DNA of 64,000 nt from Lysobacterales bacterium. Its GTDB lineage: Bacteria > Pseudomonadota > Gammaproteobacteria > Xanthomonadales > SZUA-5. A program made the position numbers and the translations under genes. Numbering within the stretch: position 1 is the first letter of the stretch; each line of letters begins with the position of its first letter. Location: contig JALHRS010000007.1 in the NCBI GenBank assembly GCA_022841325.1, positions 1 to 64,000 on the forward strand, given 5' to 3'. The notes under the pieces were generated by a model that was given only the letters and a program-made list of their open reading frames with translations, was not told the DNA's origin and ran no database searches. This document shows positions 17,855-26,711 of the stretch, piece after piece.

Positions 17855-18337
17855 ATGACGCCCGACCACTCGCAATGGATGACCGAAGCCCTGGCACTGG
17901 CTGATGCCGCCGAAGCCCTGGGCGAGGTGCCGGTGGCGGCGCTGGTGGTGCTGGATGGAGTGGTGATCGGGCGCGGCTACAATCGCAATATCGTCGACTG
18001 CGATCCGAGCGCCCATGCCGAGATCGTGGCCATGCGCCAGGCCGGTCAGGCCGTCGGCAATCACCGTCTGGTGGGCGCCAGCCTGTATTGCACGCTGGAG
18101 CCGTGCATCATGTGTGCCGGGGCGATCGTCCACGCACGGCTGGCGCGACTGGTCTACGCGGCGGATGATCCCAAGACCGGCGCGGTCGGCAGCGTCTTCG
18201 ACGTCATCGCTGATCCGCGTCACAACCATCGCGTGGAAGTGATCCGCGGCGTTCTGGCGGAAGCGGCCGGCGAGCGCCTGCGGGAGTTCTTCCGGCGCAA
18301 ACGACTCTTGGAAAAGGAACAACGGAACCGTGACTGA
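17855..18337 (+). CDS. tadA: tRNA adenosine(34) deaminase
   Basis: Deaminates adenosine to inosine at the wobble position of tRNA-Arg(ACG). The 160-aa sequence carries the zinc deaminase motifs H54-A-E56 (SAHAEIVAM) and PC84IMC87 ([11 protein letters not shown]). The C-terminal helix ([17 protein letters not shown]) is typical of bacterial TadA. It overlaps orn by 8 bp, so the pair is co-translated. Confidence 0.96.
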   Translation: MTPDHSQWMTEALALADAAEALGEVPVAALVVLDGVVIGRGYNRNIVDCDPSAHAEIVAMRQAGQAVGNHRLVGASLYCTLEPCIMCAGAIVHARLARLVYAADDPKTGAVGSVFDVIADPRHNHRVEVIRGVLAEAAGERLREFFRRKRLLEKEQRNRD

Positions 18338-18905
18338 AGCCGTGCAGATTCAAGCGGACCACCTGATCTGGATCGACCTGGAAATGACCGGGCTGGATAC
18401 CGATCGCGACGGCATCCTCGAGATCGCCACGCTGGTCACGGACAAGCAACTGAACGAACTGGCCGAAGGTCCGACGCTGGCCATAGCCACGCCGCTGGAA
18501 CGCCTGCAGGCGATGGACGACTGGAATCGCAATCAGCACGGCAAGAGTGGCTTGTGGCAGCGTGCGCTTGAATCTACCGTCACGCTGGCCGAGGCCGAAG
18601 CACGGACGCTCGCCTTTCTGCGCCAGTGGCTGCCCGAGCGCGCATCTCCGATGTGCGGCAATTCGATCTGTCAGGACCGCCGCTTCCTGCACCGGGAAAT
18701 GCCGCAGCTGGAGCAGTTCTTCCACTACCGCAATCTGGACGTCAGCTCGATCAAGGAACTGGCCAAGCGCTGGGCGCCGCAGATCATGAGCGGCTTCCAG
18801 AAGTCCGGCGCCCATCTGGCCATGTCCGATATCCGCGATTCCATCGCCGAATTGCGTCATTACCGCCGCTACATGGGCGAACTGGGCGGGAATGCGCCGG
18901 CGTAG
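18330..18905 (+). CDS. orn: Oligoribonuclease
   Basis: 3'-to-5' exonuclease that degrades di- to pentaribonucleotides to mononucleotides, the last step of RNA turnover and of cyclic-di-GMP (pGpG) breakdown. At 191 aa it has the DEDDh motifs: [10 protein letters not shown] at the start, [12 protein letters not shown] in the middle and [11 protein letters not shown] near the end, where the conserved histidine and aspartate lie. Starts at a GTG inside the end of tadA. Confidence 0.97.
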   Translation: MTEAVQIQADHLIWIDLEMTGLDTDRDGILEIATLVTDKQLNELAEGPTLAIATPLERLQAMDDWNRNQHGKSGLWQRALESTVTLAEAEARTLAFLRQWLPERASPMCGNSICQDRRFLHREMPQLEQFFHYRNLDVSSIKELAKRWAPQIMSGFQKSGAHLAMSDIRDSIAELRHYRRYMGELGGNAPA

Positions 18906-18937
18906 GTCAGGCAGAAGAAGCAGCGCCGGCATGCTGT

Positions 18938-18965
18938 TGTAGGTCCGGATTTGTCTGGACCTACA
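18938..18965. repeat. Short palindrome downstream of orn
   Basis: The arms tgtaggtccgga and tctggacctaca form a hairpin. A larger version of the same palindrome is at 38404-38472. It may act as a terminator between orn and the convergent response-regulator gene. After it, the nine-to-eleven-base phrase accgacaaccgacaaccc repeats several times around 19019-19060. Confidence 0.6.
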
Positions 18966-19059
18966 GAAGCCGGGTGCCCTTCTCCGCGCCCTCCGCGTCT
19001 CCGCGTGAGCCCGCCTCTACCGACAACCGACAACCCACAACCGACAACCGACAACCGCT

Positions 19060-19758
19060 TCAAAGCTCAGGCTCGTACTTGTAGCCCACGCCGTAGATGG
19101 ATTTGATCGGGTCACTGCCGGCTTCCGTTTCCTCGAACTTGCGGCGCACGTTCTTGATATGGCTGTCCACGGTGCGGTCGGAGACCACGCGGTGATCGAC
19201 GTAGAGCTGCTCCAGCAGCTGCGCCCGCGACATCACATGGCCGGGCCGGTGCGCCAGGGCCTTGAGCAGCCGGAATTCCACCGGTGTCAGATCGAGTCTG
19301 CGCCCGCGCCAATGCGCTTCGTAACGGTCCTCGTCCAGATCGAGTCCGGTCTGGGCACTGCTGCCTGCCGCACGCTGCCAGTCGTGACTGCGCCTCAGCA
19401 GGGCACGAACACGGGCGACCACTTCCCTCGGGCTGAAGGGTTTGCAGATGTAATCATCGGCACCCAACTCCAGCCCCAGCAGCCGGTCGATCTCCTCCAC
19501 GCGGGCGGTGATCATGATCACCGGCAAGGTGGAAAACTGCCGCAGTTCCTTGCAGATGGTCAGGCCATCGGTGCCGGGGAGCATCAGATCCAGCAACACC
19601 AGATCTGGCGGATTCAGGCGCAGTGCCGGCAGTGCGTCGTCGCCGTGCCCGATCAGATCGACGTTGGCGCCGTCCGCGACCAGATAGTCGCGCAGCACCG
19701 CTGCCAGCTTGGGCTCGTCTTCGACAATGAGTACGCGCTTGCCCTGGATCTGACTCAT
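19060..19758 (-). CDS. OmpR/PhoB-family response regulator (BaeR-like)
   Basis: A 232-aa DNA-binding response regulator. The receiver domain has the acidic pocket (VEDEP), the phosphorylated aspartate in [11 protein letters not shown] in MITAR, and K in [17 protein letters not shown]. The last phrase is close to what I know of BaeR. The C-terminal winged helix carries [20 protein letters not shown] and the recognition region [14 protein letters not shown] start at MSQIQGKRV, four codons after another in-frame ATG. It overlaps the upstream sensor kinase gene by 4 bp. The kinase is the obvious partner. Confidence 0.9.
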   Translation of the reverse strand: MSQIQGKRVLIVEDEPKLAAVLRDYLVADGANVDLIGHGDDALPALRLNPPDLVLLDLMLPGTDGLTICKELRQFSTLPVIMITARVEEIDRLLGLELGADDYICKPFSPREVVARVRALLRRSHDWQRAAGSSAQTGLDLDEDRYEAHWRGRRLDLTPVEFRLLKALAHRPGHVMSRAQLLEQLYVDHRVVSDRTVDSHIKNVRRKFEETEAGSDPIKSIYGVGYKYEPEL

Positions 19759-21287
19759 GACCGCGGCCATTGAATATGGATGGCGACGCCGCCCAGCGCC
19801 GATGCCTCGGCGTGCATGGCAGCCCCATGGGCATCGACGATACGCCGCGCGATGGCCAGGCCCAAGCCGGCACCACCAGCCGCCCGCGAGCGCGAGGCAT
19901 CGGCGCGATAGAGCGGATCGAACATCAGTTGCAACGCTTCAGCCGACACGCCGGGTGCCGAATCCTCCCAGCAGAGCCGCCAGTGGCTATCGCTCTGCCG
20001 TAAAGACACTCTCACCAGGCCGCCACGATCAGTGTAGCGACAGCTGTTCGCCGCCAGATTGGCCCACAGCTGCGCCAGACGACCGGCATCACCGCGTATG
20101 GGCGCCGATTCAGGCAATTCCGACTCCACGGTCAGACCGGCCGTTTCAAATGCCGGCTGCTGCGAATGCAGGGCCTCCCGCAGCAGCTCGGCCAGATCCA
20201 GCGGCTCGAAGCGATAGGCCAGCGCCCCGGCGTCGGCCAGCGACAACTGGTAGAGATCATCGACCAACCGTGACAGCCGCTGCGCCTCGGCCGACAGGGA
20301 CTTCAGGGCATCGCGATTGACCGGGCGCACGCCATCTTCCAGGGCATCGAGTTCGGCGCGCATGACGGCAATCGGGGTGCGCAATTCGTGGCTGATCTCG
20401 GCGGTCCAGCGTTGGCGGGCGTTGCGGTTCTGCGCCAAGGCCTCGGCCATGGCGTTGAAATCCCGCGCCAGTTCACCGATCTCGTCACTGCGATCCATCG
20501 ACACCCGCGCCGCATAGTCACCGCCGGCGATGCGCTGGGCGCTGTCAGCCATGCCGCGCAAGGGCTGAGCCAGGCGCCGCGCAAAGACCATCGAAGCCAG
20601 CGAGGCCAGCAGCAGCACCAGCAGGGCTGTCACCATGCCGCTGCGCAATTGCGCTCTGGCGAAATCCAGATCGAAGCTGCTTTCCAGCCGGGGCAAAGGC
20701 TGGTACGCAAGCACGCCCACCTGTACACCGTTGACCTCAACGGGCAACAGCACCGAGCCCGGCCAGCTGTCGGGCGGCCCGATCACTGCAGCATTGCGCT
20801 CGTCGTAGAGCGCATAGCGTGCGACCGGGTCATCGACACCGCCGGGCCCTCGTCGCGGCGGTGGTGGTGGTGGCCGCCGCTGACCCTCCAGTGGCCGCTG
20901 GTCGGGATCAAATCCACGCTCACGCCGGGGCGGCGGGCCGTCCGCGCCTGGACCTCGCCTGCCGCCTTCGGGCGGCCCGGAACGCGGTCCATCCTGCCAG
21001 CGCGGCGGCGGACGCCGGTCATCGGCGGGCTCCGGCCCCTGCAGATCGAGCAATTGGCGAAACAGCCGCGGATTGCGGCGCAGACGTTCCCAGCTGCCAT
21101 GACGCCGATATTCGGCCGCCAGCGACGGGATCAGTCCCTCAGCGCGCTCCCGGTTCAACTGATTGACATAGTCCAGCAAGCCGCTCTGGAAGCTGCGCTG
21201 CTGCACCAGCAGCAATGCTGCCAGCGCCAGCAGGGTCGCCAGTGCGGTCAGGGCGAACATCCGGTGCCAGAGTCTGATTCGTACCAT
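19755..21287 (-). CDS. Sensor histidine kinase (BaeS-like) with proline-rich sensor
   Basis: A 510-aa two-pass membrane kinase. The first membrane helix ([20 protein letters not shown]) and the second ([19 protein letters not shown]) enclose a periplasmic domain of about 190 residues. HAMP, HisKA ([16 protein letters not shown], phospho-His), and HATPase domains (N-box [14 protein letters not shown]-box [13 protein letters not shown]) follow. The periplasmic domain contains about 60 residues almost entirely of P, R, G, D and E, including a run of six prolines, unlike the compact BaeS sensor. Signal unknown; cell-envelope or metal stress is plausible from the family. Confidence 0.9.
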   Translation of the reverse strand: MVRIRLWHRMFALTALATLLALAALLLVQQRSFQSGLLDYVNQLNRERAEGLIPSLAAEYRRHGSWERLRRNPRLFRQLLDLQGPEPADDRRPPPRWQDGPRSGPPEGGRRGPGADGPPPRRERGFDPDQRPLEGQRRPPPPPPRRGPGGVDDPVARYALYDERNAAVIGPPDSWPGSVLLPVEVNGVQVGVLAYQPLPRLESSFDLDFARAQLRSGMVTALLVLLLASLASMVFARRLAQPLRGMADSAQRIAGGDYAARVSMDRSDEIGELARDFNAMAEALAQNRNARQRWTAEISHELRTPIAVMRAELDALEDGVRPVNRDALKSLSAEAQRLSRLVDDLYQLSLADAGALAYRFEPLDLAELLREALHSQQPAFETAGLTVESELPESAPIRGDAGRLAQLWANLAANSCRYTDRGGLVRVSLRQSDSHWRLCWEDSAPGVSAEALQLMFDPLYRADASRSRAAGGAGLGLAIARRIVDAHGAAMHAEASALGGVAIHIQWPRS

Positions 21288-21415
21288 GAGGGCTGGATCG
21301 AGGATCAACGCGCAACCTAGCGCGATTGGGCAAGGCTAACCATGGCTTTGCGGCGAATCCTCCGGTTCTCCACAATGTCGGCACCGATTCATGCGCTTCC
21401 GACGCCGACACCACA

Positions 21416-23143
21416 CTAGCGGGCCTGGCGCAGGATCTCGGCGACATCTTCGGGCAACCCGGCATCGAGGATGCGGCGCTTCAAGGCGAGCAATGGCTTG
21501 CGCTGCAGTCTGGACAGAGTCTCCTTCAGTTCGAGGATGCCGCGCGGGTGCAGGCTGAAATCGCACAGACCCAGCGCCAGCAGCAGTGCCGTAAAGCGCG
21601 TGTCGCCCGCCATTTCCCCGCACAAGGACACCGGTTTGCCGAGCGCGGTGGAGGTGTCGATGACGGCACTGATCAGGCGCAGCACCGAGGGATGCAGGGG
21701 CTGATACCAGCGCGAGACGGCCTGGTTGCCGCGGTCGATGGCCAGCGTGTACTGGATCAGATCATTGGTGCCGATCGACACGAAATCGAGGATCTCCACC
21801 ATCCGCGGCGCCGCGATCGCCGCCGCCGGCACTTCGATCATGCCGCCGACCGGGACATGGTCCTGATAACGGATGCCGGCGGCGCTCAGCTCCTCCTCGA
21901 CCTCGCGGATCAGCGCGCGCGCCTGCAATGCATCACCGGGACCGCCGAGCATCGGCAGCAGCATGTTGACGGGCCCGTAGACGGCGGCACGCAAAATGGC
22001 CCGCACCTGGGTCTTGAACAGCTCCGGAAACTTCAGACTGAGGCGGATACCACGCAGACCCAGCGCCGGATTCGGTTCATCGTGATCCTGTCCCAGCGGC
22101 AGCTGCTTGTCGGCACCGATGTCCAGCGTGCGTAGCGTCAGCGGATGCGCATCCATGCGTTTGACGGCCTCGACATAGGCCAGATACTGCTCTTCCTCTT
22201 CCGGCGGCGTCTGCCGGTTGAGATAGAGGAATTCGGTGCGGAACAGGCCGATGCCGGCGGCGCCGTGTTTCAGCGCCAGGTCCAGATCCTTGGGTTGCTC
22301 GGCATTGGCCCACAGGCGGATGGCCTGCCCGTCACCGGTCAGCGATGCGGCGCCGGCCAGCCGCAACAACTGCGTGGCGCGGCGCTTGAGTTCGTACTGG
22401 CGCTCGCGATACCGGGTCAGGCGTTCGCCATCGGGGTCGATCAGGGCAAAGCCGCGGTCACCGTCCACGATCAGCAACTGGCCCTCGTGCACCATCTGCC
22501 GGGCGCCACGCACGCCGACCACGCAAGGCACGCCCAGCGAGCGCGCCAGGATCGAGCTGTGCGACAGCTGGCCGCCGGTTTCGATGATGAAGGCCGCCAG
22601 TCCACGTTCGGCCAGCCCACTGAGTTCGGCCGGCTCGATGTCGTCGGCCACGATCACGGTGTCGTCGAGGGCGTCCTCGTCGGCAAAGAGGTTGCGCACC
22701 GAACGGTTGGCCAGGGCCGCCTGGATGCGTTTGACGACCTGATCGACGTCATCGCGGCGAGCCCGGAAGTAGTCGTCCTGCATCTGCTCGAAAGCCGCAA
22801 ACAACTGGTCGCGAGCCTGTTTCAGACCCCATTCGGCATTGCAGGCCCGGGCGCGGATGAACTCGACCGGCGCCTCCACCAGGGCATCGTCCTCGAGCAT
22901 CATCAAATGGGTGCCGATGAAATCGCGGACTTCGCTGGCCACCTGCGCACCGAGGCGCTCGGCCACCACCGTCAGCTCCACCCGCGCTGCAGAGACGGCC
23001 GCCCGATAGCGGTCGATCTCGGCGCCGACGTGATCCGGATCCAGGGTGTACTCGGGGATCTCGATGCCGCCGCTTTCGAGCACTCGGGCGCGGCCGATGC
23101 CGATGCCTCGCGAAGCGCCTTGCCCGCTCAGGATCAGGGCCAT
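21416..23143 (-). CDS. ptsI: Phosphoenolpyruvate-protein phosphotransferase (enzyme I)
   Basis: Enzyme I of the phosphotransferase system: takes phosphate from PEP and passes it to HPr. The 575 aa show the phosphohistidine H195 in TGGQLSHSSILARSLGVPC, a PEP-binding barrel (GIGLFRTEFLYLNR, GPVNMLLPMLGGPGD, FVSIGTNDLIQYTLAIDRGN) and the active-site cysteine in SLCGEMAGD. It lacks a GAF extension, so it is EI and not the PtsP nitrogen version. Last PTS gene of the block, 128 bp after ptsH. No sugar permease is nearby, so the phosphate probably serves regulation. Confidence 0.96.
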   Translation of the reverse strand: MALILSGQGASRGIGIGRARVLESGGIEIPEYTLDPDHVGAEIDRYRAAVSAARVELTVVAERLGAQVASEVRDFIGTHLMMLEDDALVEAPVEFIRARACNAEWGLKQARDQLFAAFEQMQDDYFRARRDDVDQVVKRIQAALANRSVRNLFADEDALDDTVIVADDIEPAELSGLAERGLAAFIIETGGQLSHSSILARSLGVPCVVGVRGARQMVHEGQLLIVDGDRGFALIDPDGERLTRYRERQYELKRRATQLLRLAGAASLTGDGQAIRLWANAEQPKDLDLALKHGAAGIGLFRTEFLYLNRQTPPEEEEQYLAYVEAVKRMDAHPLTLRTLDIGADKQLPLGQDHDEPNPALGLRGIRLSLKFPELFKTQVRAILRAAVYGPVNMLLPMLGGPGDALQARALIREVEEELSAAGIRYQDHVPVGGMIEVPAAAIAAPRMVEILDFVSIGTNDLIQYTLAIDRGNQAVSRWYQPLHPSVLRLISAVIDTSTALGKPVSLCGEMAGDTRFTALLLALGLCDFSLHPRGILELKETLSRLQRKPLLALKRRILDAGLPEDVAEILRQAR

Positions 23144-23271
23144 GACGACCCCCAGCCTGGCGAATGCGGGATTGGGCGGACTCCAGAAACTGCATAGGCA
23201 TCAGCGATACGGTCGCCGCAGCGCCGCAGGTCGAAAGAAGATGCTGGAGCACCTGCGCTGTTCAATGCCTG

Positions 23272-23541
23272 TCAGTCCGGTTCGTCAAAGCGGCGTTCGA
23301 ACAGGTCGATCACCGCAGCCAGTGCTGCTTCCTCATCATCGCCATGGGCGCGCACCGCTACTGTGACACCTTTTGCCGCAGCCAGCATCATCACCCCCAG
23401 GATGCTCTGGGCGTTGACCTCACGCCCGCGGCAGATCAGCGATACCTTGGAGGTATAGCGCCCGCTCAGCTGCACCAGCTTGGCAGCCGCACGCGCGTGC
23501 AGCCCCAGGCGATTGCTCACCACCAGTTCCTGTTCAACCAT
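23272..23541 (-). CDS. ptsH: Phosphocarrier protein HPr
   Basis: Small (89 aa) phosphate shuttle between enzyme I and EIIA proteins. H15 in NRLGLHARAA is the phosphorylation site. S46 in NAQSILGVMMLAA is the site targeted by HPr kinase, which is also encoded here. It overlaps the upstream EIIA gene by 8 bp. Confidence 0.97.
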   Translation of the reverse strand: MVEQELVVSNRLGLHARAAAKLVQLSGRYTSKVSLICRGREVNAQSILGVMMLAAAKGVTVAVRAHGDDEEAALAAVIDLFERRFDEPD

Positions 23542-23923
23542 CGATCACCACTCCCGATCGGCCACCGTCGCGGGCCACCTCGGCCAGTTCCTGCAAACCC
23601 TTCTCCGGGTACGTGAGCACGCGCAGCAACATGGGCAGATTGAGTCCTGCCACGCGCAACAGCGTGCGCCCCGGTTCATGCTCGGCGGCCAGATTGAAGG
23701 GTGTGGCCCCGTAGATGTCGGCCAGCACCAGCACCCCCTGACCCTCGTCCAGATCACGCAATTCCTGGCGTAGCGTTCGAGTACAGATCACGCCATCGCC
23801 CACATCCCAGGGCACTTCGAACACGCCGACCTTGAGCGGCATGACCCGGATCACCCGACGGGCAGCCGCCAGCATGCAGCTGGCAATGCCTTCGTGGGTC
23901 ACCAATAGCACGCCCACGCTCAA
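23534..23923 (-). CDS. PTS fructose/mannose-family EIIA protein
   Basis: A 129-aa EIIA-Man-type protein; H10 in LLVTHEGIASCML is the phosphorylation site. The segment VLADIYGATPFNLA is the signature of this family. A stand-alone EIIA between rapZ and ptsH is the standard arrangement in Xanthomonadales, where it is thought to be regulatory because no IIB, IIC or IID partner is encoded. Ten bases separate it from rapZ. Confidence 0.93.
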   Translation of the reverse strand: MSVGVLLVTHEGIASCMLAAARRVIRVMPLKVGVFEVPWDVGDGVICTRTLRQELRDLDEGQGVLVLADIYGATPFNLAAEHEPGRTLLRVAGLNLPMLLRVLTYPEKGLQELAEVARDGGRSGVVIDG

Positions 23924-23933
23924 GCCGACGCCC

Positions 23934-24824
23934 TCATGCCAGTTCGCGATGGAAACACAGGACTTCGCCCCCGAGTTGCCGGAAGCGCTCCTGCAGTCGT
24001 TCGGCGATGTACACCGAGCGATGGCGGCCGCCGGTGCAGCCTATCGCTATGGTCAGGTAGCTGCGCTCGGACGGATCGAAGCGCGGCAGCCAGCGCTTGA
24101 GAAAGCGTTCGACATCGTCAATGAATTCGCCCACCTCCGGGCGGCCCTGGAAGAACTCGGCGACGGCCGCGTCGCGACCGGACAAGGGCCTCAGGCGTGG
24201 CTCCCAGTGCGGGTTGGGCAAGGCCCGGGCATCAAACAGGAAGTCAGCCTCGTTGGGCACGCCGCGCTTGAAGGCAAAGGACTCGAACATCAGAGACACG
24301 CCGCTGGCGCTGATCCCGATCGCTTCCAGGATGCGCCGCCGCAGTTGGTAGATATTGAGTTCGCTGGTGTCGATCTCGGCATCGGCAATCTGCTTGACTG
24401 GCTTCAGCACCACGCGTTCGCGGGCGATGGCGTCGCTGAGCGACATGCCTTCGCAACCCAGGGGATGCCGGCGTCGGGTCTCGCTGAAACGCTTCAGCAG
24501 CACCTCGTCGCGGGCGTCCAGGAACACCAGGAACGGCGGCAAGCCGAGCTCGGCCAGTTGCGAAAAGGCCCGCGGCAACTCGCCAGGATCGCCGCCGGCG
24601 GTGCGCGCATCGATGCCCACCGCCACGCGCGGATAACGCGCTTCACCCGCGCCCAGTGCGTGCTCGGCCAGCGCCGGCAACAGGCTGGCGGGCAGATTGT
24701 CGATGCAATAGAAACCCAGGTCTTCGAGTGTCCGCAAGGCCACGCTCTTGCCGGACCCGGAAGACCCGCTGACGACCGCAAGGCGAACCCTGCCGCTGAT
24801 ATCGGAACCCGGGCTGTCTACCAT
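23934..24824 (-). CDS. rapZ: RNase adapter protein RapZ
   Basis: Nucleotide-binding regulator that in enterobacteria guides RNase E to the small RNA GlmZ and so tunes glucosamine-6-phosphate synthesis. The 296 aa carry Walker A GSSGSGKS (20-27) followed by TLEDLGFYCIDNLP, and the C-terminal domain has IGCTGGRHRSVYIAE, both canonical. It overlaps hprK by 7 bp. Whether GlmZ exists in this lineage is unknown. Confidence 0.96.
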   Translation of the reverse strand: MVDSPGSDISGRVRLAVVSGSSGSGKSVALRTLEDLGFYCIDNLPASLLPALAEHALGAGEARYPRVAVGIDARTAGGDPGELPRAFSQLAELGLPPFLVFLDARDEVLLKRFSETRRRHPLGCEGMSLSDAIARERVVLKPVKQIADAEIDTSELNIYQLRRRILEAIGISASGVSLMFESFAFKRGVPNEADFLFDARALPNPHWEPRLRPLSGRDAAVAEFFQGRPEVGEFIDDVERFLKRWLPRFDPSERSYLTIAIGCTGGRHRSVYIAERLQERFRQLGGEVLCFHRELA

Positions 24825-25771
24825 GTGCGCTGCCGCTTCATCGTATGAGCCTGACGATCCACAAAAGTCTGCGCCGCATCAATGCCCTTGCTCTTCAGCA
24901 CATGGTTGCGGACCGCCGCTTCCACCAGCACCGCCAGATTGCGGCCGGCCGCGACAGGCAACACCAGTCGCGGCACATCCACCTCGAAGACCTTGATGCT
25001 GCTGACGTCACCATAGAGGCGCTTCATGGCATCATGCTGGCCGTCATCCAGCGTGGGCCCGAGGTGCACGATCAGGCGCAGGTACTTGTTGCGCTTGACC
25101 GCGGTGTCACCAAACATCTCACGCACATTGAGCACCCCCAGACCTCGGACCTCCAGGCAATCACGCAGGATCTCCGGGCAGGTGCCGTCAATGACATCGG
25201 GTGCCACCAGCGTGAACTCGGGAGCGTCGTCGGCCACCAGACGATGACCGCGGGTAATCAGTTCCAGCGCCAGCTCGCTCTTGCCGGCACCGGCTTCGCC
25301 GGTGATCAGCACGCCGATGGAATAGACCTCGAGGAATACCCCGTGCAGGGTGGTCTGAGGCGCCAGCGAACGCGCCAGATGGTATTGCAGATAGGTCAGC
25401 ACGTCGTGGCCGCGCTTGCTGGTGCGCCAGATCGGAATCCGTGAGCGCCGAGCCGAACGGAGCACGTCTTCAGGCGGTTCCAGACCACGGGCGAACACCA
25501 GCGCCGCCGGCTGCAGCTTCATCATCCGCTGCACATTGGTGCGCCGTGCCGTGACCCCCAGCGCATCCAGAAAAGCCAGCTCCTCGGCACCCAGAATCTG
25601 GATTTTGTTGGGATGAATCAGATTCAGATAGCCGACCAGAGACGGGCGCCGCTGTTTGCCTTCGGCGATTTCGATCTTGCGATCGGCACCCACCGAGTTG
25701 CCGACCCAGACCAGCTCCAGCCGCGAGCGGACATCGTCAAACAGCTCCTGCGCAGTCAATGAACGCGTCAT
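24818..25771 (-). CDS. hprK: HPr kinase/phosphorylase
   Basis: Phosphorylates or dephosphorylates the serine of HPr. The 317 aa contain an N-terminal domain with LVGYLNLIHPNKIQILG, Walker A GEAGAGKS (158-165) and the HPrK signature EVRGLGVLNVREMFG. In Proteobacteria with this gene order it links carbon state to virulence or membrane functions. It lies 29 bp downstream of ptsN and overlaps rapZ. Confidence 0.96.
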   Translation of the reverse strand: MTRSLTAQELFDDVRSRLELVWVGNSVGADRKIEIAEGKQRRPSLVGYLNLIHPNKIQILGAEELAFLDALGVTARRTNVQRMMKLQPAALVFARGLEPPEDVLRSARRSRIPIWRTSKRGHDVLTYLQYHLARSLAPQTTLHGVFLEVYSIGVLITGEAGAGKSELALELITRGHRLVADDAPEFTLVAPDVIDGTCPEILRDCLEVRGLGVLNVREMFGDTAVKRNKYLRLIVHLGPTLDDGQHDAMKRLYGDVSSIKVFEVDVPRLVLPVAAGRNLAVLVEAAVRNHVLKSKGIDAAQTFVDRQAHTMKRQRTW

Positions 25772-25800
25772 GGGCTTATTCCGGGGCCAGGGCTGATGAC

Positions 25801-26277
25801 TCAGACAGTGCTGAACTGCAAGGTGCGCTCACTCAAGCGCTCGAACAGCTGTTGCGAATCGGTAGCCGAACGCAATTCCCTGCAGACTTCCGGGTGACTG
25901 AACAATTCCGCCACCTGCGCCAGCAGCGCCAGATGCTGATCGGTGAAGTGTTCCGGAACCACCAGCGCCAACAGCAGATCGACCGGCTCGCCATCGGGCG
26001 CATCGAAGTCGGTGGCGTCCTTCAGCCGCACAAAGGCCGCCGTGGGCTGGATGTCGCTGGCCACGCGCCCATGCGGGATGGCGACCCCCTGCCCCAGACC
26101 GGTGGAACCCAGATGCTCGCGTGCGATCAAGGCTTCGAATATGGACCGCTGTACGGCAGCATCATGGTCAGCAGACAGCAGATCCGCCAACTGCTCCAGC
26201 AGCCGCTTCTTGCTGCTGACCCGCAGATCCGCAACGACCCGATCTCGGGCAAGGATGTCGATAAGTTGCATGGTCAA
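25801..26277 (-). CDS. ptsN: PTS nitrogen-regulatory EIIA protein
   Basis: EIIA-Ntr, a regulatory phosphoacceptor of 158 aa. H69 in GQGVAIPHGR is the phosphorylation site; STGLGQGVAIPH is the family signature. It controls potassium uptake and other processes in better-studied relatives. The ATG two codons downstream (MQLIDILARD) is an equally good start. Three bases separate it from hpf. Confidence 0.95.
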   Translation of the reverse strand: MTMQLIDILARDRVVADLRVSSKKRLLEQLADLLSADHDAAVQRSIFEALIAREHLGSTGLGQGVAIPHGRVASDIQPTAAFVRLKDATDFDAPDGEPVDLLLALVVPEHFTDQHLALLAQVAELFSHPEVCRELRSATDSQQLFERLSERTLQFSTV

Positions 26278-26280
26278 TAA

Positions 26281-26598
26281 TCAGAGGTCAAAACCGTCGG
26301 CTACCGAACTGCGGTGCTCGCTGACACGCTCCTTGTGGCGAACCAGTTGCCGGTCGAGCTTGTCGACCAGTCCATCAATCGCAGCATAGGCATCCTGTCC
26401 CTCGGCCTTGGCAAACACGGTCTTGCCGCGCAGGTTGACCGTGGCCTCAGCGTATTGCGCCAGTTTTTCGGTCCCCATGATGACGTGCATGTCGATCACT
26501 TTCTCGAAAGGCTCGACCAGGCGAAGCATCTTGGTCTGCGCATAGTTCTTGAGCGCGTCGGTGATGTCCAACTGATGACCGGAGATGGTGAGGTTCAT
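26281..26598 (-). CDS. hpf: Ribosome hibernation promoting factor
   Basis: A 105-aa short-type HPF that binds the 30S subunit and promotes inactive ribosome dimers in stationary phase. The fold is visible as MNLTISGHQLDITDALKNYA, the basic KMLRLVEPFEK, and EGQDAYAAIDGLVDKLDRQL. It sits directly after rpoN as in most gammaproteobacteria. Confidence 0.95.
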   Translation of the reverse strand: MNLTISGHQLDITDALKNYAQTKMLRLVEPFEKVIDMHVIMGTEKLAQYAEATVNLRGKTVFAKAEGQDAYAAIDGLVDKLDRQLVRHKERVSEHRSSVADGFDL

Positions 26599-26711
26599 GG
26601 ATAGACTCCTCTACAGATGGGCGGTTCCAGGAACGAAACCGCGGGTGCGTGCGCCAAAATCCCGACTGCGGCTTCTGTGATCCGAGCTCGCCGGGGTGTC
26701 ATGGACTCTTG

